A program made the position numbers and the translations under genes. This document shows, one piece after another, positions 19,997-29,876 of a stretch of 64,000 nucleotides of DNA. The notes under the pieces are model-generated. The model searched no databases. It saw only the letters and a program-made list of their open reading frames with translations, and was not told the origin of the DNA. Position 1 is the first letter of the stretch. Every line of letters starts with the position of its first letter. The stretch is from Anthoceros angustus (Eukaryota > Streptophyta > Anthocerotopsida > Anthocerotales > Anthocerotaceae): assembly GCA_010909165.1 (NCBI GenBank), contig MU008169.1, positions 620,001-684,000 of the forward strand, in the 5' to 3' direction.

Positions 19997-21055
19997 CACA
20001 ATTCAGGACCTTAGTATTGTGAGATTCATCCTTTCAGTGCGGCACTTTGGCATTACAAGGCTTCTGTTTTCTTGGCCATGGTCAGCTAGGGTAACTGTGT
20101 TCACGTTTGAAGCAACTCCGATTAGGACGCCGAGGTCATACGACTTGTTGGTTTTCATGTGGTGATTTGACCCGTCACTTGAAAAATTCCATCGTTGATA
20201 CTTCACTTGAGTTGCTTTTACTGATAGGTCGCAATATGTGACGGCCAGCTTCTCGCTGTGCTCACAGAGATATGCCTGCCGATGATGAGTGGAGAAGTGG
20301 TTTTATCTTCAATGTGGAAAAGTGAGCCTCTTCCCTAGAATGCTCCTCATCCACAGCCAAGGACCCTGTCCATCGAGTTCTGCCCACCAGCTCTGGCCTG
20401 GCTGCTTCCATGCCCTGATGTGCCTGCTCCCAGATCAAGACACCGGTGTCTGTGTCCAGCATCCACACACAAAAGTCACACGAAGCCGTCCGACCTCCAT
20501 TTCGACAAGCACCCGATACAAGCCGTGAAATAGGCAAGAACAGTTACCATCACCGATGCTCACTGCACAGCACAGACTACAGTTTCTCAGCCTCCCGCAT
20601 TCTCAAAGCTCGATTGGTGGTTCTGTGCCAATGGACGAGGTTGGTTGAAGGTCGTTTCCGTGAACAAGACAAACAAACAAAGCCACTGATTTGCATGGCT
20701 GAAAAAAGTTTGAAATAATTCTTGCCAGGGGCTTTAGACCCGGATTTCATGCAAATCAAATATGCATGCAACAAATCTCAGTGAAGACTGAGCATACTAT
20801 CTCAGATCCTGTTCAATCTGGAGAACCGTGTGACACCCTCAAGAAGCAGCTTCAATTAACTGCACAGCTTGAAGACTGTATGTAATACATGGTGTGCACC
20901 TGACTAAGGCCTGCAACAATCGAACATAGAGTCCTCCTCCTCGATACAGGCCGATGAATTGAGAAAAACACTGGCAGATGCTGTGCCCGTCAATTCCATG
21001 CCAAGAGCATCGGAGTCGAACATCCATCCTCAATGCCACATCCCACTTAACCGGA
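19997..21055. other. Intergenic and UTR sequence
   Basis: About 1 kb between VMA21 (+) and OST5 (-), which converge. Open frames such as 20262-20537 (minus) are short, start at non-ATG codons and match nothing I know. Probably two 3' UTRs and spacer. Confidence 0.45.
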
Positions 21056-21292
21056 TCAGACAAACACGCCGGTCCACAGCAGCAAAAACAAGCTTCCGAA
21101 GCCGAGGAAGAAAGACGACACCACAGCCGTGACCAGCTCCCGCTTCAAGCTCCGGCTGGCCTTGGAGCTGGTGGCCTGGTAGACGAAGAAGGAGGCGGAG
21201 GAGACGATGCCGAGCGTCAACAGCAACACCGCCAAGGCAGAAAACAAGACCTGCGGCACGGGGCTCGTCAGGGGAGATCCCACATCCGCCAT
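21056..21292 (-). CDS. OST5: Oligosaccharyltransferase small subunit OST5/TMEM258
   Basis: 78 residues starting MADVGSPLTSPVPQVLFSAL and ending SFFLGFGSLFLLLWTGVFV. Two membrane helices flank a short charged loop (ATSSKASRSLKRELVTAVV). The (S/T)PV-P start, the Y(x)ATSSK turn and the FLGFGSLFLLL(x)GV(Y/F)V end fit the OST5/TMEM258 family, which belongs to the ER oligosaccharyltransferase complex for N-glycosylation. The open frame extends upstream, but the ATG at 21292 gives the family's usual length. Divergent from CYP59. Confidence 0.9.
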   Translation of the reverse strand: MADVGSPLTSPVPQVLFSALAVLLLTLGIVSSASFFVYQATSSKASRSLKRELVTAVVSSFFLGFGSLFLLLWTGVFV

Positions 21293-21570
21293 CGCCTTGC
21301 TCTGCTTGATCGACGGATCCGCTCGAACTCCAACCGCCCTAAGTGGCTTCCACAGCGTCACGCTCCGAACGGCCTTCACAGTTTCACGCTTTCGAAGGGC
21401 CTTCAGAGTTTCACGCTTCGAATGGCCTTCACCGTTCCACGCTCCGGTTGCCCTAGAACTCCATTACTCCCGACCTGAGCATATAGTTATACTACCCGGT
21501 CGACGGGCAGTTGACTGGCTAATTTGAAACCGGGAGAGAGCAGCAGTGGCAGGCTGCAGGCACGCCCGCC
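21293..21570. promoter_or_regulatory. Bidirectional promoter OST5 / CYP59 with tandem repeats
   Basis: 278 bp between divergent start codons. From about 21335 to 21455 it carries three to four imperfect copies of a 25-30 bp unit with the core TTTCACGCTTTCGAA followed by GGCCTTCA. Repeats in a shared promoter may be clustered binding sites. Confidence 0.6.
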
Positions 21571-24500
21571 ATGGCCGTGATGCTCACCACCAGCCTCGGG
21601 GAGATGGTGGTGGATCTCTACACCGACCTGTGCCCTGTCACCTGCAAGAATTTCCTCAAGCTTTGCAAGTACGGCACTGCCAGCTCTGTTTGATGGGTGG
21701 TTGCAATTGTAGCTCTGACGCAATTCGTGTGCTTTGATGGATGACGGCAATGGGGTGTTTGTGGGAGGAGGCGTGCGGTGTGGTTTAGGGGTTCTGATGG
21801 ACTTGGGTGCATTCTGCAGAATCAAGTATTACAACAATTGCCTTTTTCACTCGGTTCAGAAGGATTTCATTGCCCAGACTGGTGATCCTACAGGGACTGG
21901 GACGGGCGGGGAGTCGGTGTACTCGTAAGAATTTAACTGGGAGCGTCGTAATTTTGCCTGGATTTCCCTTGCTTGGCTCATCAGCTTGAGATGTGTTGGG
22001 TTTCTGTGGCAGACTTCTGTATGGAGAGCAAGCCAGATTTTTTGACGATGAGATTAGGCCAAAACTTAAGCATGACAAGATTGGTGTGGTTGCCATGGCA
22101 AGTGGAGGGGAGAACCTCAATGCCTCGCAGGTGCTCGGTGCTGGAATAAGGGATTTGTTTTTTTTTTTTCGCTTTCTTAGAGTTTGTTGTGCTTAACCCA
22201 GGCCCATGCGGTTGCAGTTTTACTTTACAACTCGAGCAGACATTGACTATCTTGATGGCAAGCATACTGTAAGTCACTTGCAAATTGTGGTCTTGTAGCT
22301 AACTGCGTGCCGGGGGTTTTTTTTTTCCCCTCCAGTCTTGAAACTGAACTTTTGGGGAGACTTGCTGTACAGATATTTGGAGAGATTGCGGAGGGCCTTG
22401 AGACTCTCATGCGGATCAATGAAGCTTATGTTGATGAGAAGGGCCGTCCCTACAAGAACATCAGGTTTGCTTGGATCCTCTAAACTCCAGTTCTTGCGCA
22501 GTTTAGGGGATGGCTCACAGCTTATGCTATGACTCAGGCCACAGAGCATGGTCATGGGGTGCTTTAAGGCTATGTGGTTTTTACACTGTTCTTGGTTGTG
22601 CACTGGTGATCAGAGGGAAGAGAACTGAGTAGCCATGGTTCATGTTGGAAGCAGGATAAAGCACACGTACATAGTGGATGATCCCTTCGATGATCCTCCA
22701 GAACTTGCTGGCCTAATCCCTGAAAGGTCTCCAGAGCTCAAGCCCCCGGGAGAGGTACAATTCTAGCCTAATAGCACTATGACTCCAAGCTCAGTTTTTT
22801 TCTCGTACAAGACAGTGAAGTGGGTCGTTGGAACCCTTAACGTTTTTGTTCCTATGTACTGTGTGCATCAGGGAGAGGAAGTGAGACTGGAGGATGACTG
22901 GGTACCCATGGATGAACAGCAAGACCCAGAGGAGCTAGAACAATCGCTACGGAGGAAAGAGGCTCATTCCCGTGCCGTTGTTCTCGAGATGGTTCGTATG
23001 GAAGCAATACGAGCAACTATCCATCCATTGCGTATGGTGTATGTCTGGTTCCTCATATTACTTTCTTCTGGTGCATTCAGATTGGTGACATTCCTGAAGC
23101 AGAGGTAAAACCTCCAGAGAATGTGCTCTTCGTATGTAAGCTCAACCCTGTGACACAGGTAAGATGTGCTAGGAATTGATGTTGATCCCAAGCGTGATGG
23201 CTGTTGGTTCGAAGTATTTACTTTCTTATCCGGGTTGCTGCAGGATGAAGATCTTGAAATCATATTCGCAAGATTTGGGAAAGTTGTCTCGTATGAGCCT
23301 TCTGAACCCCATGTGCTTCATAGTCGTGGAAGTTTTGTATCTCATTCTCGAGACTTTTCAAGATGGCATGCTGTCTCCTTACCTGTGCCTCGCCACTCTC
23401 ATGACAGGGCTGATATCATCCGGGACTACAAGACAGGAGATAGCCTGTGTTATGCATTCATTGGTGAGGTTTGTGAGCACTAGCTACAGGTTCGAGCAGG
23501 ACCTGTGAGTCCCTTTCTTGTCTCACCTCGTGGTCCATTTGCATTTTCCAGAGTTCGAGACGCAGGAAGCCTGCGAAGCTGCCTATTTCAAGGTAAAACC
23601 TTTCACCCATAAAAACGTCGTATGCAAACACTAATTATGTCCTGTTGCGTCACCTGAAATGCCTTTGCATGCAAGGTATCGCACTGAACCTCCGTTGGTG
23701 ACTGTGTTTCCAGATGGACAACACTTTGATAGATGATCGTCGGATACATGTCGACTTCAGCCAAAGCGTGTCAAGACTATGGTCGAGATTTCGTCGGTTT
23801 GGTACCAAAGACACTGGTGAAAATGGTGAGTTAAGCAGGGATATCTTTCAGCTTTAAAGGGTGCTCCATCCACTGTGTTTGCTGCTTGCTGCTGTGCTTG
23901 CTGTGAGACGTTTGTTTGGGATGGAGATTGATCACGTGACCGAAACAGTTCTGCATGCTGTGACCCCACAGGAGTGACGAATGGCAACAAGAAGGGCTGT
24001 TTCAACTGCGGGGAGCCCGGCCATCTTGCGAGGGACTGCACCAACAAGCCCAAGGCAGCTTCCGACAATGCTGGGCCACCGGAGGCCAAGAAGTACGAAC
24101 TGAAGGCAGAGGGAGGCCAACGAGGAAACGTCGGGAAGAGGTATGACGCCATGAGAGCCCATTCAATTCACCAGTACCAACGTCCTCTTCCAACGCCCTT
24201 GTTCCCGAAACGCGTTGCCGCAGGTATGACATGCTGTTCGAGGAGCAGGAGAACGCAGAACCCGAGCCCAAACCTGCCAGTAAAGACCCCACAGACAGAC
24301 CCCCGCAGAAGACCCACGAAGACAAGCCTGCCCCTTCCAGGAAGCACGACGGGCGGCACGAGAGCCGGCACAGCAGCAGGGAGGAGGGCAGAGCGCGGCA
24401 CCGGGAGACCGACCGGGACGAGGAACAGGACAACCACTCCCGCAGGCGCCCGCGGCAGCAACCCCACAGGGACGGCCATCTCCCCCACCACCACCAGAGG

Positions 24501-24893
24501 GACCGCGACAGAGGCGTCTCGGACCGCAGCAGGGAGCGGTTCGACGACAGGCGCGACCGCGACAGAGGCGAGGACCACCGAGACAGCCGGGCCGGGCGCG
24601 ACCGAGCCCCCGGGGGCCGGGAGCGCAGGAGCTGGGAGGAGAGGGAACGGAGGGAGAGAGAGCGGAAGGAGGAGGCCCGGCTGGACCAGGAGGACCGGGA
24701 AAAGGAAGCCTTGGAATGGGAGATGCGAGATAAGAAACGAAAGGAGAAGGACAGCAGCGGCCAAGAGCAGGAGGAGAAGCAGAAGGCGGAGGCCGGTGGT
24801 GGGCGTCACGATCGGAGCGACAGCCGAGATGCGAATCGCTCCAAGAGGCGCCACAGGGAGCACCGTCGGGACTCGGGCAGGCGGGAGGATTGA
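21571..24893 (+). CDS. CYP59: CYP59-type cyclophilin with RRM, zinc knuckle and RS/RD tail
   Basis: A nuclear multi-domain cyclophilin that in Arabidopsis binds RNA and the C-terminal domain of RNA polymerase II. I placed 14 exons with consistent phases: 21571-21668, 21820-21924, 22013-22130, 22218-22268, 22373-22464, 22655-22754, 22872-22991, 23081-23158, 23244-23290, 23408-23463, 23552-23592, 23714-23825, 23972-24140, 24224-24893. They total 1857 nt, 618 aa. Domain order: cyclophilin (about residues 1-165, with QTGDPTGTG and [11 protein letters not shown]), acidic linker ([12 protein letters not shown]), RRM ([12 protein letters not shown] to HVDFSQSVS), CCHC knuckle ([14 protein letters not shown]), then an Arg/Asp/Glu-rich tail. 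Introns are 83-190 bp. The frame is intact throughout. Sharing a promoter with OST5 may couple the two. Confidence 0.96.
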
Positions 24894-24984
24894 TAGCGTT
24901 AGGAATCGGGCAGAGAAGACAGTGGGCATTTTCTTAGTGAAGCAATTTTGGAAGGATGTTTACCGTGTCTTTCATGTTCAAAGG

Positions 24985-25080
24985 ACTAAGAAGAAGAAGA
25001 ATTTTATTTAAGTCCACTAAGGACGGATTTCCGTCATGGGACATGGTGCTTAACAACTTGTACCATGTCCCATGACTTGT
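24985..25080. repeat. Foldback element, related to 32690-32770
   Basis: TCATGGGACATGGT at 25034-25047 pairs perfectly with 25062-25075 across a 14-base loop. The left flank (about 24985-25045), in reverse complement, closely matches 32690-32770, including GACGGAAATCCGTCC and TTAGTGGACTT. This implies a dispersed short element. Confidence 0.8.
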
Positions 25081-25215
25081 AAGGTCTTGCTAAGCCCATT
25101 GGGTGGAAAAAACGCCCCTGGCCACACACCTCTTCCCGACGGCTCTCTCATCTCTGGCTGAAGCTCTCAAAACCTCATCTCTTGCCAGAGCTCTTAAAGA
25201 AGTCCCTAAACCGCT

Positions 25216-25340
25216 AAAGCTCATAAGTTGGATAAACACCCACACACCTACATATATCTCAATTGTCATAAAGGAGTCACTAAGTGCTCAAGCTCAAAAG
25301 TTGGATAAACACCCTCCCACCTACATAAACATCCGTTGGA
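25216..25340. repeat. 73-bp direct repeat
   Basis: Two imperfect copies, starting at about 25216 and 25289, share AAGTTGGATAAACACC followed by a C-rich CACCTACAT stretch. Confidence 0.75.
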
Positions 25341-25539
25341 GCGATTGGTGATTTTTGTTTAGATTTTCATGGAGAGTAATCCTCCAAAGCATGCAAGGGC
25401 TTGTTTCCCAATGTTTTGGTGGAGATGGGTCTTCCCATCTCCGCGTTTTGAATAAGGTCTCCTCGAGAAGTAGCTCGGCCAATCTTGTCACTCTGACCTC
25501 TAGGACCCCTCCAACCCCAGGTTCACAAGAGCGCGGCTC

Positions 25540-26410
25540 CACTGTTCTAAGATGGCTGCTGGTGCTTGGCTACTGGCCCACCCATACATATGGGGTTTTC
25601 ATATCGTACCAACCACCTTCACTACTGCGATGGGATTCCATCTTGGCCTGCTCCAGCCTGTGGCTTCTTCGCTCCTTACTTGCGAGTGCAGCTCTGCCCT
25701 CGATGATTCTGGGGTACACCTTGCTCGTTGTCCCCACGGGAGTCATCGCATTGTCACTCATGACGTCGTCCGCTATGTCATGTTCGCCATCGCTCGCGAA
25801 AGCGGCTACATGGCTTGGAGGGAGCCGGGGTATACTCTTCGTACAGGTTGTTCAATCAAGGCTGACCTGTACTTTGTCCTTGGCGACCAGGTTTCGGTGG
25901 CGGATGTGGTGGTTACTGATGTGTCATCACTAACTGTCCAAGTTGGGCTGCTGCCGGAGCAGCGTCTCTCAAGGTCCGCAAATATAGTAGGATGCAAGCG
26001 GGGCACCTCTTTATTCCGCTTGCACTAGAAACGTATGGGGCAATGGCTGAGGACTTTGACAAATTTGTCAAGTCTTGTGCCAAAGCTTACCATGCGTGCA
26101 CATGGTATGGGGCTGTCCCTCTCATACTTTCACAGCATACTTCCCACAACGGGTTTCAATTGCCCTTCAAAGGACGCTCTCAACAGCGATCCTCCACAAG
26201 GCGGCGACAGTAGCTGACGCATTTTCCTCTACCTCCATGGTTTGTAGGCTGTTTATTCTTCCTGCATATGACATTGTGGGTGCAGTAGGTGACTTTAGGT
26301 AGGGAGCTTAGTTGCTCCTCTCCACCTCGACCTCCGGGTCCCCTTTGTTTGTCCCCTCCTAGATGGGCTCTTCCCATCGTTTTTTCACCTCAATAAAAAA
26401 CTCTCTATCC
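25540..26410 (+). mobile_element. LINE 3' fragment (C-terminal polyprotein region)
   Basis: A frame from about 25552 to 26028 reads GAWLLAHPYIWGFHIVPTTF, then LLQPVASSLLTCECSSALDD, HLARCPHGSHRIVTHDVVR and SVADVVVTDVSS. It continues after a frame change with GHLFIPLALETYGAMAEDFD. It is colinear with the LINE segment at 12.1-12.7 kb and better preserved. The Cys/His part (C-x-C, then H-x4-C) and the downstream acidic D/D residues fit the C-terminal zinc and endonuclease-like region of some plant LINEs; this detail is inference. The AATAAAAAA near 26391 may mark the 3' end. Truncated at its 5' side and frameshifted. Confidence 0.78.
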
Positions 26411-27140
26411 TATTCAATAGCATTCAATCTTGAGAAACTTAAAATAATTATATAATTATTTTTATTAAGATATTTTTATTAATAATTAATTGAAGTTATC
26501 ACACCCCTCCTATATAAGTACCACTACCTTAATCTAATAGCCATAAAGATAAACATCCATCCAATTGTTTTAGTGAATTTGGCGACTTTATGAATATTTC
26601 AAAGTATACATCGAAGTCGCATATGGGATGGGATTTTGATCTCAAGTAACCCATAATGAGATTTTGATCTGAAGTAACCCCCTCCCTAAGGTACTAACAA
26701 TTTCTTTAAGGCACTAACAATTTCTTTAAGGCACTAACAATTGACTGCCACGGCATACTACGGAGACAAGCGCATGATGTTTATAACATGGGCTATAGGG
26801 CTTTGAAGCTGGGATGGGTAGCATGGCATCCCAGCACTGGTCTTTATAAAAGGTGGAGCTAAAAGGTGGCTCCAACATCCATGCAATTAGCCATCCGCCC
26901 CAAGGGACTACGAAGTTTGCATGGCCTGGGCTTGTCCTGTCGGAATTCACAGTGTACGACAATGAATATTTGTTGTACCCAATAACTCCAACGCCTCAAT
27001 TCTACCTTTTAGCACACAATCACCACACACACGCTATCCGGGCGGCGGGTCCTGACATGGGGCGTTTTCAGTTTTCCCTGCAATCAGTGCAGGTCGGGCT
27101 GGAGCTGGCGCTGCGGCACCGGCCTCCCAGCTCGCCAGTT
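26411..27140. other. AT-rich intergenic sequence
   Basis: No gene recognised. A 20-bp unit (TTTCTTTAAGGCACTAACAA) is repeated about three times at 26688-26743. Confidence 0.55.
26688..26743. repeat. 20-bp tandem repeat (about 3 copies)
   Basis: Three head-to-tail units with the core AAGG(C/T)ACTAACAATT. The first differs by one base. Confidence 0.85.
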
Positions 27141-28156
27141 CAGTGAATCCGTGACTTGTACGTACCGGCCAGGTGGAAGGCTCGGGGACCAGGCTCGGGG
27201 GAGGCTCGGTGGAGGCTCGGCGGAGATCGCGGAAGATACGCGGCCTCCGACCGAAATTCCTGCAGGCTCGGGGCCGGCGAGATTACGGGAGCGGGGCGAC
27301 GTGGAGTTGTGAGGGGCGGGTATTTGGTGCGCCGCATCCAGTGGGAGGCTGGGGTTGTGCCGAGTACGGGACCGGGGCTGGCGGGCGCCAGGCTCGGAGA
27401 TTCAGCTTCGGGAGGGCTGTATGGCGGGACGAGATGACGCGCTCAGAGCCCTCCATTCTGCGCAGCTCCTCAGAGCCTCACAAGAGCCATCCGAGCTCGA
27501 CTGCCCGTGGCTTTTATTCCTTCTGCTGCATTAGGAAGTGCATTACACGGCGGCGTCCGATCTGCAGCAGCTGCATTGCAACATTGTGTCTTGTTGTGCG
27601 AGGAAGGAGAGAAGCTAGGGAGAAGGAAGGAAAGGCAGAAGCTTGTGTCCAGGTTTGGTTGTTCTCTTCTGCCGGCTGGCTGCGGTGCTGTGGTTCTTGT
27701 TTCTTGTTGAAGCCTGCTGCCAATTGTGCTCTGGTGACGCAATGTGGCTTGCATTTTCTCTTTAAGTCATATTTGGTGCCCCTGCTTCCCTGATCGGGCC
27801 TAGTCTCCGGTGATGGATTACGATCAAGAGTTTTGTGCCGCATCGGGCCCGGCTCCGCTGTTTGATGTGTGGAAGCTTCTGGAAGAAAGGAAGGAATGTT
27901 CCGGGTTTCGGATTTGGTTTTTGCCCTGTTGTTGTCGTTGTGGCGTGAGGAAGTCAATTGGCGTGCGGGAAGTCTAGGTTTTTCGCTCTTCTTGGTTAGC
28001 GATGTTGAATTGGTGTGCTTTCACTGTGATGATGCTGTGTTGGAGTCTCTGCTTAGTCGTGAGGTTGATCAGGGAATTTGTGACTTTACCTGCCAATTGG
28101 TGTTCTAACCTGGTTATGTTCGTGGTGCAGGTGTAGAGGATCTTGCCTGTTGCAGA
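27141..28156 (+). promoter_or_regulatory. PsbS promoter and 5' leader
   Basis: GC-rich start (27170-27300) with repeated GGCTCGG motifs, then a mixed region up to the PsbS ATG. A possible 5' UTR intron acceptor lies at about 28131 (GTGGTGCAG before the leader). Open frames here have no known match. Light regulation is expected for the family but is not shown by a motif I can defend. Confidence 0.45.
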
Positions 28157-29169
28157 ATGGCTCAATCCATTGCCGCTAGGAACGTTGTGTCGGTCAAGGC
28201 TCTGCAAAAGAGCTTCATCAAGATCTCGCAGCAAGCCGGAGTGAAGGCGCAGGTTGCCGCCTTCAGGAAGCTGTCCTCCGGCTTCAATGTTGCTCCCCTG
28301 AAGGTGGAGAGCAGGCCTGCATTGCAGTGGAACCCCCTGCCCGCCCGATCCGTGCAAATCTCAGCGGTGCTCAAGGGAAAGTCTAAGAGTGTAAGATTCC
28401 GTGAGAACCTTTCTGTTCTAGGTTTGATTGCGCGGGCTCCCGTGACGGCTTCCACTCACTTGACTGTCTGTCTGTTCGTGCAGGACTCCAAGTCCAAGAC
28501 TGAGGACGGCATTTTCGGCACATCCGGCGGGTTCGGCTTCACCAAGCAAAACGAGCTTTTCGTTGGCCGTGTTGCCATGCTCGGGTTTGCGGTAAGCAAC
28601 TTCACCGTCTTCCTCGGGTAGGTCATGTGTGGCGCGTCGTCGCTCTACCGTCACGTCCCCTTACTTTCTGTCCGTACCTTCTGCTGCAGGCTTCTCTACT
28701 GGGCGAGGCCCTGACTGGGAAGGGTACTTTGGAGCAATTCGACTTTGAGACCGGCATCCCGTTGAACGAGACGGAGCCCCTCCTGCTCTTCTTCATCTTG
28801 TTCACTCTGCTGGGTGCCATCGGAGCTCTGGGAGACCGTGGGAAATTCGTCGACGAGCCACAGACGCCCTTCATCCAACCGGGCAAGGGAGTCAAGGGTG
28901 CCCTCGGTCTGAACGAGAAGGGCCCGACTTTTGGATTCACCAAGGCCAATGAACTGTTCGTCGGAAGGCTGGCGCAGCTTGGCATTGCATTCGCCATCAT
29001 CGGTGAGGTCATCACCGGCAAGGGTGCCCTGGCTCAACTAAACATCGAGACAGGCATCCCCATCCAGGATATCGAGCCCCTCCTTCTCTTGAACATTGTT
29101 TTCTTTTTCCTTGCTGCCATCAACCCAGGTACAGGGAAGTTCATCAACGACGACGACATCGTTGAGTGA
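28157..29169 (+). CDS. PSBS: Photosystem II 22-kDa protein PsbS (chloroplastic)
   Basis: PsbS senses thylakoid lumen acidification and triggers energy-dependent quenching of excess light. Three exons: 28157-28390, 28484-28591, 28690-29169 (273 aa, the usual size). The first 75 or so residues are a Ser/Ala/Lys-rich transit peptide. The mature protein shows the internal duplication of the family. Both halves have FGFTK(Q/A)NELFVGR(V/L)A followed by an ETGIP(L/I)..(T/I)EPLLL lumenal segment, so both proton-sensing glutamate regions are kept. Four membrane helices result. It ends KFINDDDIVE. The introns are about 95 bp. Nothing is missing; it should be functional. Confidence 0.97.
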
Positions 29170-29876
29170 CGCCTCCCTCAAGAGTTTCAGATTATCGTAG
29201 ATTCCCGCAACCTTTTCAATGTAAATTTGACGAATTTTCTCCTAGAGACACTGGAGGATTCCTCCGTTTTGTCACAATGATATTGGGTTTTTCTTGTGGA
29301 ATTCAAAGAGTTTTAAGAGTTCAAAAGGCACGTCGCTTCTGGTTTCATTTCATGCGGCTTCTCTCCCAGTGTTGAGAAGCAACCAGGAGATGCATGTCTG
29401 TCCCACCTTCGCCGAAGAGCAAACGAGCCAATGAGAGAGGTTCAAATTGTGTGTTAGACGATTTGACTTGAGACAGGCTTCCCCGAAATTGTTTGGTGGA
29501 CAATCTGACTGAAGACATTTCGAGTCGAGTACCGGAGTTGGAGAATTATCCACCTCTTCACGGGAAGCATCGAATTGTGTACAAGCTCTGTTCCATCTTC
29601 CGCAGGTCGAAAGCCTTGCATGCAATCGCGAAAGGTAAGTTGTTGTTGTTGTGCCCATACAGTGAGTTCCTTGAATCTCCCATGTCAGATGGCTTATAGC
29701 TTAGAAGGACATCTAACTGCCTCGCACTTTCATCACCTGGACTGTGGACAAGCCGGAGACGATGCTATCACCCAGGGGCCGTGGAGCGCCAGCAACAAAC
29801 GGTGAAGATTCTGGTGTCGAGGGCAGCGTGGGAAAATTCGGGTAGTTAGGCCCACGTGTGGGCAGGACCTTGCAGC
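29170..29876. other. 3' flank of PsbS and upstream region of the next gene
   Basis: About 700 bp without a recognisable gene. The PsbS 3' UTR lies on the left, and the promoter of the 810-residue ORF must be on the right. Nothing else supported. Confidence 0.5.

Larger units (their letters stand above)
24894..25540. other. Intergenic with foldback and direct repeat
   Basis: 3' flank of CYP59. It holds the perfect 14-bp inverted repeat at 25034-25075 and a 73-bp direct repeat at about 25216-25340. No gene. Confidence 0.6.

Noticed and set aside
24168-24929. 253-codon minus-strand frame opposite the CYP59 tail
   Set aside because: Shadow of the Arg/Asp/Glu-rich last exon of CYP59: a repetitive Val/Pro/Leu translation with no family.
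25552-26028. 158-codon frame as a host gene
   Set aside because: Colinear with the LINE remnant at 12.1-12.7 kb and followed by a frameshifted continuation, so it is transposon-derived.
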